Source: Coxiellaceae bacterium
Lineage (GTDB): Bacteria; Pseudomonadota; Gammaproteobacteria; Diplorickettsiales; Diplorickettsiaceae
NCBI GenBank assembly: GCA_947475085.1
Contig: CANJLU010000003.1
Location: 1-44,323, forward strand
Length of the DNA stretch: 44,323 nucleotides
Direction: 5' to 3'
Position 1 is the stretch's first letter. Every line of letters starts with the position of its first letter. The translations under genes were made by a program, and so were the position numbers. This document shows, piece by piece, positions 33,909-42,682 of this stretch. The notes beneath the pieces are model-generated. The model had not been told where the DNA came from. It saw only the letters and a list, made by a program, of their open reading frames with translations, and did not search any database.

Positions 33909-34976
33909 TTATCTTGCCCAACGCATTAGTATAATAGCGATGAACATAAAAATGAGTATAGGGAGTAGCGCGGCTAAAAAGGGCGGCCACTGATAGACGA
34001 TGGCAAATGGACCAAAAAAATCATTTAAAAGATAGAAACCAAATCCTACTGCGACTCCTGCAATAGTTTTTAAACTAGTAGCTAGAGTTCTTAAATGTTT
34101 AAAAGTAAAAGGAATAGCTAAGCAAAGCATAACCCAAATAGCAGCGGGTTGTAGTATACGTTGCCAAAATGCTAAAGAATATTGACTGATATTTAAAAGG
34201 TTTTTCCGACGATAATGAATATAATCATTCAGCTGTCTTAAAGACATTTCTTCTGGTTTTATAATAGAAATATTCAAGAGTTTAGGACTAAAAGAAAACG
34301 GCCAAATTTCATGTGCAGTACGTTTGGCTTGAATTTTTTTTAAGCTAATTATACTCGTTGCAATATCACTAGCATTCCAAACATTCCCTTCATAATTAAC
34401 CTGTTTGGCAAAGCTCGCTGTCAGTAAATTATTGTTATCATCAAATTGGTAACGACTTACTTTATTTAAATGAGCGGGATCCAAAATAGATTGTATATAA
34501 ATATAATAATGTCCATCGCGAATCCAAACAGCTCCTTGTTGAGTGATCAGGGTTTGTCCATTTGTGGTCAGCGAGGATTTATAATTTTCTGCGAGACGAG
34601 CAGCACGCGGTGCTAATCCTTCGCCAATCAAAACAGTCAGAAAAACCATCAGTAAAGTCGCTTTGATTAAACTCCAAGCCATTTGATAAAGAGACACACC
34701 ATTAGAATGTAGTATCATCAGTTCGCTGTGTTTTGCTAAAACACTTAAACCAAGAATACTGCCAAGTAAGATAGCGACTGGAAAAAAGCTGTAAAATTGC
34801 GATGGTAGAGTGAGGAGTACATAATAAAAAGCACTTCCTAAGGTATAGTGACCATATCCAATATCGCGTGTTTCACTAATTAGTTTAATCAGAGAAAATA
34901 ATACTAACAATATTCCAAGTACAGAAAGAGTTGTACTAATAATGGTTCTACCTAAGTAGCGATCGATGATTTTCAT
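33909..34976 (-). CDS. lptG: LPS export ABC transporter permease LptG
   Basis: LptG is one of the two permeases of the LptB2FG complex that extracts lipopolysaccharide from the inner membrane. Three N-terminal helices (about 12-30, 60-80 and 98-116), a periplasmic jelly-roll domain and three C-terminal helices are recognised. MKIIDRYLGRTIISTTLSVL and HSELMILHSNGVSLYQMAWSL are typical of the YjgQ branch. At 355 aa it is full length. Its ATG overlaps the lptF stop by 4 bases (34973-34976), indicating translational coupling. Confidence 0.94.
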   Translation of the reverse strand: MKIIDRYLGRTIISTTLSVLGILLVLFSLIKLISETRDIGYGHYTLGSAFYYVLLTLPSQFYSFFPVAILLGSILGLSVLAKHSELMILHSNGVSLYQMAWSLIKATLLMVFLTVLIGEGLAPRAARLAENYKSSLTTNGQTLITQQGAVWIRDGHYYIYIQSILDPAHLNKVSRYQFDDNNNLLTASFAKQVNYEGNVWNASDIATSIISLKKIQAKRTAHEIWPFSFSPKLLNISIIKPEEMSLRQLNDYIHYRRKNLLNISQYSLAFWQRILQPAAIWVMLCLAIPFTFKHLRTLATSLKTIAGVAVGFGFYLLNDFFGPFAIVYQWPPFLAALLPILIFMFIAIILMRWAR

Positions 34977-36103
34977 GGTCTTAGCTTAACTAAACGGAAT
35001 AAGTGATATTTGACCCTATTCCATCCTAAAGCATAACACCAGGCAAATATGATGGTAAGAATGAGCAGACCATGTATCCACCAGAGACCCCAGCGGTAAG
35101 AGATATCAGCATTTTCTATCCAATTACGTCCTACCAGTAATAAATTAAGGTACATAATATAAATGATTATGGCCGGTAATATATGTAAATACTTTCCTTG
35201 TCTCGGGTTAACTCGACTCAAAGGTATGGCCAGCAACGCCAAAAGTAAAATCGAAATAGGAGCTGAAAGTCGCCATTGTAGTTCAGAAAAGTAATTTGGT
35301 TTATTAGCTTGACTCGCATTCCATAAAGTAATACTCGACAAAGCATCTTGTTGTTTATTAGTCGCAGTAGTATCTAAATCAATACGTATTCCATATTTAA
35401 GAAACTGCGTAATATAATATTCTGTTTGTCCGGGTATTCCCTGGTAGCGCTTGCCATTTACTGCGACAAAAAAAGGCTCTTTGGTAGCAGGGTTGATCAT
35501 TTGATAACCACTGTTGGCACTAAGAATAGTCCAAGGTGTAATTTCAGAGGGTAATTTTTGTGGGTTTGTTTGCGCCAGAAAAATATTTTTTACTGATTTG
35601 TGATCTGAAGAGACACTTTCCACATAAACAATGCGATGCCCCCCATTTGTTTGTTGAAAACTACCAGGTTGTACAGTTTGTAATTCTACCGCTGTCCCCG
35701 TTTGATTCAGGAGTTTATTTCGATAACTTAATAAAAATGGGTTTAACCATAAATTTAAACCTGCGACTATAAAGGTTAGAAGGAAAATAAAGGGTAGACT
35801 TAAACGCGTTAACCGACCTAGACTAAACCCACATGCATTAAGGACCGTCATCTCATAATCGGCATAAAGGCGGCCATAAGTGAATAATATGGCAAGAAAT
35901 AAGCTAAAAGGTAGAAGTATCGCTAAAAAACGAGGAGATTCGAGGATTATCAGTTCCCATAAAATACTGGCCGAAAATTTCCCGCCTGCTACCTGATTAA
36001 GGTAATGAACAAATTCATTACTCATTAAAATAAGGAATAAAAGGCTAGTAATGAGAGAAACGCTAGTGAGAATCTCTCGAGTTAGATAACGAAAAAGAAT
36101 CAT
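34973..36103 (-). CDS. lptF: LPS export ABC transporter permease LptF
   Basis: LptF is the partner permease of LptG. MILFRYLTREILTSVSLITS and the coupling segment YADYEMTVLNACGFSLGRL match the YjgP branch. There are six membrane helices with a central periplasmic beta domain (about residues 130-265, HRIVYVESVSSDHKSVKN). It is 376 aa. It is divergent from pepA, the same arrangement as in E. coli. Confidence 0.95.
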   Translation of the reverse strand: MILFRYLTREILTSVSLITSLLFLILMSNEFVHYLNQVAGGKFSASILWELIILESPRFLAILLPFSLFLAILFTYGRLYADYEMTVLNACGFSLGRLTRLSLPFIFLLTFIVAGLNLWLNPFLLSYRNKLLNQTGTAVELQTVQPGSFQQTNGGHRIVYVESVSSDHKSVKNIFLAQTNPQKLPSEITPWTILSANSGYQMINPATKEPFFVAVNGKRYQGIPGQTEYYITQFLKYGIRIDLDTTATNKQQDALSSITLWNASQANKPNYFSELQWRLSAPISILLLALLAIPLSRVNPRQGKYLHILPAIIIYIMYLNLLLVGRNWIENADISYRWGLWWIHGLLILTIIFAWCYALGWNRVKYHLFRLVKLRP

Positions 36104-36216
36104 TTTTTAGGTTAAAAATAGAAGAGCCTAAATTATTTCATAAAGAGGGTATTGAATCTAGCAAATAAGTATAATTTAGGTAAACTGGTTGGCTAATAAA
36201 ATAATTTGAGGTAGCT

Positions 36217-37713
36217 ATGCAATATTCTATCAATTCAATTGATTTGATTAAACAAACCAGTGATTGTTTAATTGTCAGTACTTTTCAAGGTAAGCAGCTT
36301 TCTCAATCTGCTCAGCTATTAAATAAACATAGCCAGGGATATATCCAAAAAATTTTAGATCAAGGCGATTTATTGGAAGAATGCGGTAGAAACCTCATGC
36401 TTTACAATGTTCCTGGGATAGCTGCGCCACGAGTCCTACTTGTTTATTGCGGGGAAGCATCCAATTTATCCATAATGGATTTTCGTAAAATTATTGCTTG
36501 TATGGCATGTGCCCTGAAGTCTCTGCAAGTTGATGAAATAACAAGTTTTTTGACCGATATTTCTGTGAAAGCGTGTGATCTTGCGAAACAGATACGTCAG
36601 AGCATCGAGCTCATCGAAGATTGTTTTTATTGCTTTGATGAATTAAAAACGGATAAAAAAAATACAATGTCACCACCGAAGAGGTTTATTTTTAATCTTC
36701 CGAATTCGCAAGAATCAGCGAAAATCACTGAAACAATACAACAGGCTACAGCAATTACCAAAGGGATAAAGTTAACTAAAGACCTAGCCAACCTCCCAGC
36801 GAATTTATGCACGCCCAGTATCATGGCTGAATCAGCCAAAAAGCTAGCGACTGAAGCTGGGCTTACGATTAACATACTAGACGAAGCGGCGATAAAAAAA
36901 GCAGGGATGGGTGGGCTATTAGCCGTCGCGCAGGGTTCCGCCGAACCCGTCAAGTTTATTACTTTAGAATATCGAGGAGCGGTGGAACAAAAACCAGTCG
37001 TCCTAGTTGGGAAAGGGGTTACGTTTGATTCAGGTGGGATTTGCTTAAAGCTCGCTGCTGGTATGGAAGAAATGAAATATGATATGTCAGGTGCGGCTAG
37101 TGTAATGGGGATACTAAAAACTATTGCTGAACTAAAGTTACCACTGCATGTAGTGGGTATAATGCCATTAACTGAAAACTTACCAAGTGGTAGTGCAGTA
37201 AAGCCTGGCGATGTGATAAAAACATTATCGGGACTGAGTGTTGAGGTTATTAACACGGATGCGGAAGGACGCCTAATTTTGGCTGATGCCTTAACCTATA
37301 GCGAACGTTTTAATCCTGATGTGGTTATTGATATGGCTACTTTGACAGGTGCTATAATTGTTGCCTTAGGTGCAGTTGCGACAGGTATGATGAGCAATAA
37401 TATGGAACTTGCACTGGAAATTGAGAAAGCAGGTCAACAAAGTCAAGATAGAGTATGGCCATTACCATTATGGGAAGAATACCAACAACAAATTGATAGT
37501 AATGTAGCCGATATTTCGAATGTCGGTATAGGTGGGGGCAAGAGTATTACCGCAGCTTGTTTCCTATCTCGATTTACTCAAAATCTGCAGTGGGCACATC
37601 TAGATATTGCTGGAACTGCTTGGAAAAGTGGGCCAGAAAAAACGGCGACAGGTCGACCAGTATCTTTAATAGTGCAATTTTTATTGAATCGCTGTAAAAA
37701 TAATAAGAAATAA
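36217..37713 (+). CDS. pepA: Leucyl aminopeptidase (cytosol aminopeptidase, M17)
   Basis: PepA releases N-terminal amino acids. The N-terminal macro-like domain (about 1-160) is followed by the M17 catalytic domain. The metal-binding lysine and aspartates lie in VLVGKGVTFDSGGICLK and MKYDMSGAASVMG, and the signature NTDAEGRLILADAL is intact. It is 498 aa, full length. GAGG lies five bases before the ATG. In some relatives PepA also binds DNA in site-specific recombination; nothing here tests that. The gene is divergent from lptF. Confidence 0.97.
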   Translation: MQYSINSIDLIKQTSDCLIVSTFQGKQLSQSAQLLNKHSQGYIQKILDQGDLLEECGRNLMLYNVPGIAAPRVLLVYCGEASNLSIMDFRKIIACMACALKSLQVDEITSFLTDISVKACDLAKQIRQSIELIEDCFYCFDELKTDKKNTMSPPKRFIFNLPNSQESAKITETIQQATAITKGIKLTKDLANLPANLCTPSIMAESAKKLATEAGLTINILDEAAIKKAGMGGLLAVAQGSAEPVKFITLEYRGAVEQKPVVLVGKGVTFDSGGICLKLAAGMEEMKYDMSGAASVMGILKTIAELKLPLHVVGIMPLTENLPSGSAVKPGDVIKTLSGLSVEVINTDAEGRLILADALTYSERFNPDVVIDMATLTGAIIVALGAVATGMMSNNMELALEIEKAGQQSQDRVWPLPLWEEYQQQIDSNVADISNVGIGGGKSITAACFLSRFTQNLQWAHLDIAGTAWKSGPEKTATGRPVSLIVQFLLNRCKNNKK

Positions 37714-37737
37714 AATCCTCTTCTTATTATTTGAATT

Positions 37738-37775
37738 TTTATCTCACCCTATCGGTAACGATGGGGCGAGATAAA
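37738..37775. terminator. Hairpin between convergent pepA and lipoprotein genes
   Basis: TTTATCTC..CC.ATCG pairs with CGAT.GG..GAGATAAA around GTAA with a few mismatches. The hairpin is in the 71-base gap between two converging genes. Neither side has a long T-run, so a bidirectional terminator is likely but not certain. Confidence 0.55.
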
Positions 37776-37784
37776 TAATCGTTT

Positions 37785-38156
37785 TTATTGCCCTTGAAAC
37801 TTAATAGCGGGCGGTAAAGCGGAACATTTTTTCTGAGCAGAAAGGGTACGTAGCCAATTGTCACGTAATTGGTAAGACTGAATTTCTATACGTTCAGCAT
37901 CTGAAAAGTCCATAAAGAACCAAGGAACAATTAAAAAAGCCCCTGCAATGCCTAAACCAACATTTTTGCCGGTTTTATTTTGTTTAGGAATAAGGCCGGT
38001 AATTTTGGTTTGGTTATCCATTAACTCTTGCTTTAATGCACTACAGCTCAGAGTTTCATCACCTGGTTGGCGTTGAGGAATTGGATTTGGCGTCTTGCCA
38101 GCACAAGCTGTCAATAATATGGCACTGATAAGGACACTGATTATTTTCTTTTTCAT
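37785..38156 (-). CDS. Small conserved-type lipoprotein
   Basis: This 123 aa protein has a lipoprotein signal (MKKKIISVLISAILLTACAG, lipid-carrying cysteine at residue 18). The mature part has two cysteines (SCSALKQEL and KKCSALPP). A hydrophobic membrane-like segment GKNVGLGIAGAFLIVPWFFMD is followed by DAERIEIQSYQLRDNWL. This pattern of a lipobox plus LIVPWFFMDF-type core occurs in a family of small bacterial lipoproteins of unknown function. No neighbour hints at its role. Confidence 0.8.
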   Translation of the reverse strand: MKKKIISVLISAILLTACAGKTPNPIPQRQPGDETLSCSALKQELMDNQTKITGLIPKQNKTGKNVGLGIAGAFLIVPWFFMDFSDAERIEIQSYQLRDNWLRTLSAQKKCSALPPAIKFQGQ

Positions 38157-38299
38157 AGTCGAAAAACTCTTTCTTATTGTTATAAAAATCTCAAGGCGCT
38201 GAAGTCTACTATTAAAGACTAAAAAAAGAAAGCGCTTAAATGTTTTATTGAATAATTAAATTATTCATAATATAATAATTTAAAAGGAAATGTTAAAGT

Positions 38300-38387
38300 T
38301 ACACTCATAGCAAGGGGATTTTTGGGAAAGTGCAGCGAAGAAGATCGCGAATTGAGCGGTCACTTATTCAACTGCGAAGAAGGTATA
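38300..38387 (+). repeat. Repeat family A, copy 6 (internally shortened)
   Basis: The ends ACACTCATAGCAAGGGGAT and CTGCGAAGAAGGTATAG match the family. The interior holds only AAGATCGCGAATTGAGCGGT, so about 35 bases are missing. It ends about 20 bases before pilV. Confidence 0.75.
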
Positions 38388-38406
38388 GAATAGGAATGTA
38401 AATTCA

Positions 38407-38775
38407 ATGCTATTAAGTCATCAACAAGGATTTAGTTTAATCGAAGTCATGGTTGCTGCGGCAATATTAAGCTTTAGTCTATTAGGTTTTGCTCGAGCCC
38501 AATTGATCGCTCTGCAAGCGAGTGAACATGCATACCTAATCAATTTGGCTGATTTAAAGAATATAGAATTGGCTGAGAATTTTGCAATTTGTGCGTCTCG
38601 GTCGTTTTGTTTGCAGCAAGTAGTAACTCTATGGAAAAAAGAGGTACAAGAAAGCTTTCCAAAAGGAAAGGGGTCCGTCTTAAAACTTAATTTATCTAAT
38701 TATCAAAGCAACATTCAATGGTTCTCTAGCTTTTCTAAATTTCCATCCTCTCTCAATTTATTATTCAGGGCATGA
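38407..38775 (+). CDS. pilV: Type IV pilus minor pilin PilV-like
   Basis: The 122 aa protein carries a class III prepilin signal. After MLLSHQQG the cleavage site is G/FSLIEV, with glutamate at mature position 5. The hydrophobic helix FSLIEVMVAAAILSFSLLGF forms the pilin core. The C-terminal part is short and has two cysteines (CASRSFC). The family order pilV-pilW-pilX is that of the minor pilin operon that primes type IV pilus assembly. Its stop overlaps the pilW ATG by 4 bases (38772-38775). Confidence 0.83.
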   Translation: MLLSHQQGFSLIEVMVAAAILSFSLLGFARAQLIALQASEHAYLINLADLKNIELAENFAICASRSFCLQQVVTLWKKEVQESFPKGKGSVLKLNLSNYQSNIQWFSSFSKFPSSLNLLFRA

Positions 38776-39614
38776 AAAGGATAGAACAAGGATACAGTTT
38801 GTTGGAATTAATGATAGCAATAAGTTTGTCTTTATTTCTCAGTATGGGAATGATAAATATTTTTATTTATAGCAAAAATATTTATCGGTTAACCCAGAGT
38901 TTGAATACTATTTCAACTAAAGCACGAATGGCTTTTTATTTGCTTAGTCATGATATTCGTATGGCGGGTTTTGTTGGTTGTGTACGTTTAATCGAGGCTT
39001 TGCCACTAAATAGACATTTAATAAGCGATAGCTTAGTTGTTTGGCATAAAGGAGCTAATACAGCAAAATTAAGCTTACCTAAGCTCGCTCGATATCAAAA
39101 GGATAGCGATGCCATTTTGATACAATTTCTTGATCCCGATACATTTCCGATAAAAGAAGCAAAATCTAGCCATATTATTTTGCTACATAAAAAATTATTT
39201 CGACCTAGAGATATTTTACTCATCAGCGATTGTCAACATGCCGAGCTGGTTCATTGGAATAATATTCATCTGACTTATAACTATCAAATAGAAAGTGAAA
39301 TTGGCTATCTAAACAAGATTGTTTACTACATTGCTGATACAGGACGTATGAGTGAAACTGGACAACGAATTTATGCTTTATATCGACGTAATTTAAATCA
39401 ATCTTTTTATAAGCCCATAGAATTAATAGAAGGGATAAAGAGAATGTCGATACGATTAGGCATGAAAAATATCGATGGAACTTTATCTTATAGGGATGCA
39501 AATGAGGTAAAACATTGGACAGATGCACGTAGCGTAGAAATTAGACTATTATTGACAGATGCCAAACTACTGCAACGAGAATGGAAGCAAGTAATAGGAC
39601 TACGTGAACGATGA
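38772..39614 (+). CDS. pilW: Type IV pilus minor pilin PilW-like
   Basis: This 280 aa prepilin has the processing site EQG/YSLLELMIAISLSLFLSMG with glutamate at position 5. Downstream come STKARMAFYLLSHDIRMAGFVGC and, near the C-terminus, EVKHWTDARSVEIRLLLTD. These segments are characteristic of PilW. It is coupled to pilV. The next gene is separated by 200 bases of repeats B3 and D2. Confidence 0.87.
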   Translation: MKRIEQGYSLLELMIAISLSLFLSMGMINIFIYSKNIYRLTQSLNTISTKARMAFYLLSHDIRMAGFVGCVRLIEALPLNRHLISDSLVVWHKGANTAKLSLPKLARYQKDSDAILIQFLDPDTFPIKEAKSSHIILLHKKLFRPRDILLISDCQHAELVHWNNIHLTYNYQIESEIGYLNKIVYYIADTGRMSETGQRIYALYRRNLNQSFYKPIELIEGIKRMSIRLGMKNIDGTLSYRDANEVKHWTDARSVEIRLLLTDAKLLQREWKQVIGLRER

Positions 39615-39650
39615 TGTTTAGGCGATATTTTCAAGCGATAAAAAAATCGC

Positions 39651-39737
39651 CGTCATGGCGAGCGAATGGAATGAGTGTGGCCATCCAGTTTGCGCGGTTT
39701 TTCCTGGATTGCCGCGCGCTACGCGCTCGCAATGACG
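39651..39737. repeat. Intergenic palindromic repeat family B, copy 3
   Basis: Ends CGTCATGGCGAGCGAA and GCGCTCGCAATGACG. The interior has GGCCATCCAGTTTGCGCGG and TCCTGGATTGCCGCGCG. It is inserted between pilW and pilX. Confidence 0.87.
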
Positions 39738-39758
39738 AGTAAATTATTTTAATTGTTT

Positions 39759-39788
39759 GCATCTTCAAGTACGAGCGGTATAGATACA
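39759..39788 (+). repeat. Repeat segment D, copy 2
   Basis: GCATCTTCAAGTACGAGCGG and its continuation match the minus strand at 10485-10514 at about 27 of 30 positions. The segment lies 26 bases before the pilX start. Confidence 0.65.
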
Positions 39789-39814
39789 CCTAAAGTAAGA
39801 AGAGATACAAAATT

Positions 39815-40297
39815 TTGATATTCGATGGCAATAAAGAGTGTAAACAACAAGGATTTATATTAGTAATGGTATTATTTTTTCTTTTTATCATGTCTGTAAT
39901 GACCTTATCGATATTAAATAGTTCTTATTTAGAATTACGTATGAGTCAAAATTGGGTTATTGCTGCACAGCAGTTCCAAGCTGCGGAAGCGGGATTAAAG
40001 TTAATCGAACATCGACTTGCAACGCTTTCAGACGCTCTTTCTGCTTTACATGAAAATTACAATTACGCGGGTTTTCAAATTAATGCGGAATTTAGAAGAC
40101 ATAAAACACAGTATTGTATTAATCAAAGATTAGCTTATTTTTATGATGTTATTGTACAAGCAAAGAAAATGAGCGAAGGGATGCTTACACTAAAAACTAA
40201 TTATGCAATAAAAGCAAAAACTGTTTGTCTACATGGAGACCCTACATTGGCAAAATCTGGTCGTAGTTCATGGCGAGAATTAAGTAGTTCATCTTAA
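39815..40297 (+). CDS. pilX: Type IV pilus assembly protein PilX-like
   Basis: This 160 aa protein has a prepilin-type N-terminus (KQQG/FILVMVLFFLFIMSVMTLSIL) without the usual glutamate at position 5, as is normal for PilX. AAQQFQAAEAGLKLIEHRL is the typical helix continuation. No ATG is available in frame before the prepilin site. A TTG at 39815 is the best start, with AAGAAGAG (39797-39804) as a distant ribosome-binding site. This unusual start follows the repeat insertions B3 and D2. No pilY1 or pilE follows; the next gene is fadE. Confidence 0.8.
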   Translation: MIFDGNKECKQQGFILVMVLFFLFIMSVMTLSILNSSYLELRMSQNWVIAAQQFQAAEAGLKLIEHRLATLSDALSALHENYNYAGFQINAEFRRHKTQYCINQRLAYFYDVIVQAKKMSEGMLTLKTNYAIKAKTVCLHGDPTLAKSGRSSWRELSSSS

Positions 40298-40320
40298 AGT
40301 TATTAATGGGAGTAACTACT

Positions 40321-42573
40321 ATGTCGATAATCCTTAGTTTTGGTTTTTTTATTTTAGTCTTGATAATGCTGCTGTGTGTAACTCCATTGCGACAATTTTT
40401 TTTAGTCAAACCTTTTTTAGCGTATTTAAGCAGCATACTTCCTCCTATTAGCGAAACAGAAAAAATTGTTCTAGAAGCCGGTGATATGTGGTGGGAAAAG
40501 GATTTATTCCGTGGCAGGCCAAATTGGAAAGCCTTACATAATATTTCCTTATCAAATCTAACTCGCGAAGAAGAAATTTTTATCAATGATCAAGTAGAAA
40601 CGCTTTGTAGTATGCTTAATGATTTTAATATTTTAACAGTGGAGCATGATTTACCCATTTCAGTTTGGGACTTTTTAAAAAAACACAAATTTTTTGGCAT
40701 GGTCATCCCAAAAAAATATGAAGGATTAGGTTTTTCTGCTTTAGCACATTCATCTATAGTATTAAAAATAGCGACACGATCGGTTAGTGCAGCGGTCAAT
40801 GCTTTAGTTCCAAATTCCCTTGGTCCTGCTGAATTATTACTTCATTATGGGACAGAAGAGCAAAAAGATTATTACTTGCCTAGGCTTGCTAGAGGAGAAG
40901 AAATCCCTTGTTTTGCATTAACTTCTGTGGATGCGGGTAGCGATGCAGCTGCACTTAAAGATAATGGAATAGTCTGTAAGGGAACTTATCAAGATAAAGA
41001 AATATTAGGCATACGACTCAATTTTAATAAACGTTACATTACTTTGGCCCCAATCGCTACGGTTATAGGTGTCGCTTTTAAACTAAGCGATCCCGATCAA
41101 TTGTTAGGAGGAAAAAAAGAAATAGGGATTACGGTTGCCTTGGTACCTTCCTCAATAACGGGTGTTGAAATTGGTAAACGGCATTCTCCGATGGGTTTAG
41201 CTTTTATGAATGGCCCTATTACAGGCAAAAACGTTTTTATTCCTATCAGCTTTGTTATTGGTGGCGAGAAAATGTTAGGACAAGGTTGGCGTATGTTGAT
41301 GGAATGTTTATCTATAGGTCGTGGAATTTCATTACCTGCCGTCAGCGCGGCACAAGCCCAATTAGCTTACCGTATGACAGGTGCTTATAGTGTTCTAAGA
41401 CAGCAATTTCATCTATCGATTGCGCATTTCGAAGGTGTAGCGGCAGCTTTAGCAAGAATAGCGGGACTCACTTATTTAATTGAAGCGACGCGTCGATTTA
41501 CTGTGACTGCCGTCGATGCTTCACTAAAGCCGGCGTTAGCCTCTGCAATAGCAAAATACCATATGACAGAATTTGCACGCACCATTGTTAATGATGCGAT
41601 GGATATCCATGGTGGACGCGGTATCCAAATGGGCCCGCGTAATTATTTGGCTCAAGGTTATATTGCTATACCAATATCAATTACTGTGGAAGGCGCGAAT
41701 ATTTTAACCCGCAATCTTATTTTATTTGGTCAAGGGGCGGTACGTTGTCATCCCTATTTAAGGGATGAAATGCAAGCCGTTGAAACAAAAGATATTTCTG
41801 GTTTGGATAAACTTTTAATGCAGCATTTTTCTTATACTATAAAAAATTTATTTAAAACATTTCTATTGGCTTTCGGCTTAGGCCATTTTTTTGTAAAAAC
41901 GCCAATAAAGAGATTCAGCTACTATTATCGACAAATTTCTCGTTTATCGGCAGCTTTAGCCTTAGTCACTGATTTTACTTTGATAATATTGGGTGGAAAT
42001 TTAAAACGTAAGGAACGCTTATCGGCACGTTTGGGCGATGTTTTGAGTTATCTTTATATAGCATCCAGCGTCATTCGTTATGTACAAGAATATCCTTCGT
42101 CCAAAGAAGATGATGCTTATGCACGTTGGGGATTAAATTATTGCCTTTATCATATTCAATATTCGTTTGAGAAATTTTTTAATAATTTTCCTAAACCTTT
42201 AGTAGCTAAGCTACTAAAATTTATTATTTTTCCCTTAGGACGATCTTATCAATTACCTACTGACAAACAAGATATGCAATTGGTGGCTGTGATGGCCAAA
42301 ATTGGTAAATTTCGCGATCGTATAACCCAGGATTGTTATTTAGGAAAAAAACCAGAAGACCCAACCGGGCGCATTGAGATAGCCTTTAATGAATTTATCA
42401 AGGCGCAACCCATTCGTGAAAAATTAAAAAAACAAGGGCTTAATCGAGATTTAGATATTGAGCAACAACTAGAATCTGCTTTAACGAAAAAAATTCTTAC
42501 TCATGCCGAAGTTGAACAATTTCTTAAAGCACAGAAATTTCAGCAAGATGCTATGCAAGTAGATGCTTTTTAG
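40321..42573 (+). CDS. fadE: Acyl-CoA dehydrogenase FadE
   Basis: FadE catalyses the first step of fatty-acid beta-oxidation, oxidising acyl-CoA to trans-2-enoyl-CoA. An N-terminal membrane segment (about 1-22) precedes a region rich in FadE features. The acyl-CoA dehydrogenase fold follows, with FGMVIPKKYEGLGFSALAHS, CFALTSVDAGSDAAALKD and SITVEGANILTRNLI containing the catalytic glutamate. A C-terminal extension of about 250 residues distinguishes FadE from the smaller enzymes. An ATG at 40306 is in frame, but GGGAG at 40308-40312 precedes the ATG at 40321, which I select (750 aa). The thiolase gene is about 110 bases downstream. Confidence 0.94.
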   Translation: MSIILSFGFFILVLIMLLCVTPLRQFFLVKPFLAYLSSILPPISETEKIVLEAGDMWWEKDLFRGRPNWKALHNISLSNLTREEEIFINDQVETLCSMLNDFNILTVEHDLPISVWDFLKKHKFFGMVIPKKYEGLGFSALAHSSIVLKIATRSVSAAVNALVPNSLGPAELLLHYGTEEQKDYYLPRLARGEEIPCFALTSVDAGSDAAALKDNGIVCKGTYQDKEILGIRLNFNKRYITLAPIATVIGVAFKLSDPDQLLGGKKEIGITVALVPSSITGVEIGKRHSPMGLAFMNGPITGKNVFIPISFVIGGEKMLGQGWRMLMECLSIGRGISLPAVSAAQAQLAYRMTGAYSVLRQQFHLSIAHFEGVAAALARIAGLTYLIEATRRFTVTAVDASLKPALASAIAKYHMTEFARTIVNDAMDIHGGRGIQMGPRNYLAQGYIAIPISITVEGANILTRNLILFGQGAVRCHPYLRDEMQAVETKDISGLDKLLMQHFSYTIKNLFKTFLLAFGLGHFFVKTPIKRFSYYYRQISRLSAALALVTDFTLIILGGNLKRKERLSARLGDVLSYLYIASSVIRYVQEYPSSKEDDAYARWGLNYCLYHIQYSFEKFFNNFPKPLVAKLLKFIIFPLGRSYQLPTDKQDMQLVAVMAKIGKFRDRITQDCYLGKKPEDPTGRIEIAFNEFIKAQPIREKLKKQGLNRDLDIEQQLESALTKKILTHAEVEQFLKAQKFQQDAMQVDAF

Positions 42574-42682
42574 GTGATATAAATCATAAGTTAACTTGCA
42601 GATTCAATGACAGCAGGTATATTAAAATGACATTAACTATTAATTAGTTCCATGTAAGAGAGAAAACGCACAGGAAAAATTT

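Noticed and set aside
36627-37256. 209-codon minus-strand frame inside pepA
   Set aside because: A long antisense shadow of a conserved gene; low-complexity composition and no ribosome-binding site.
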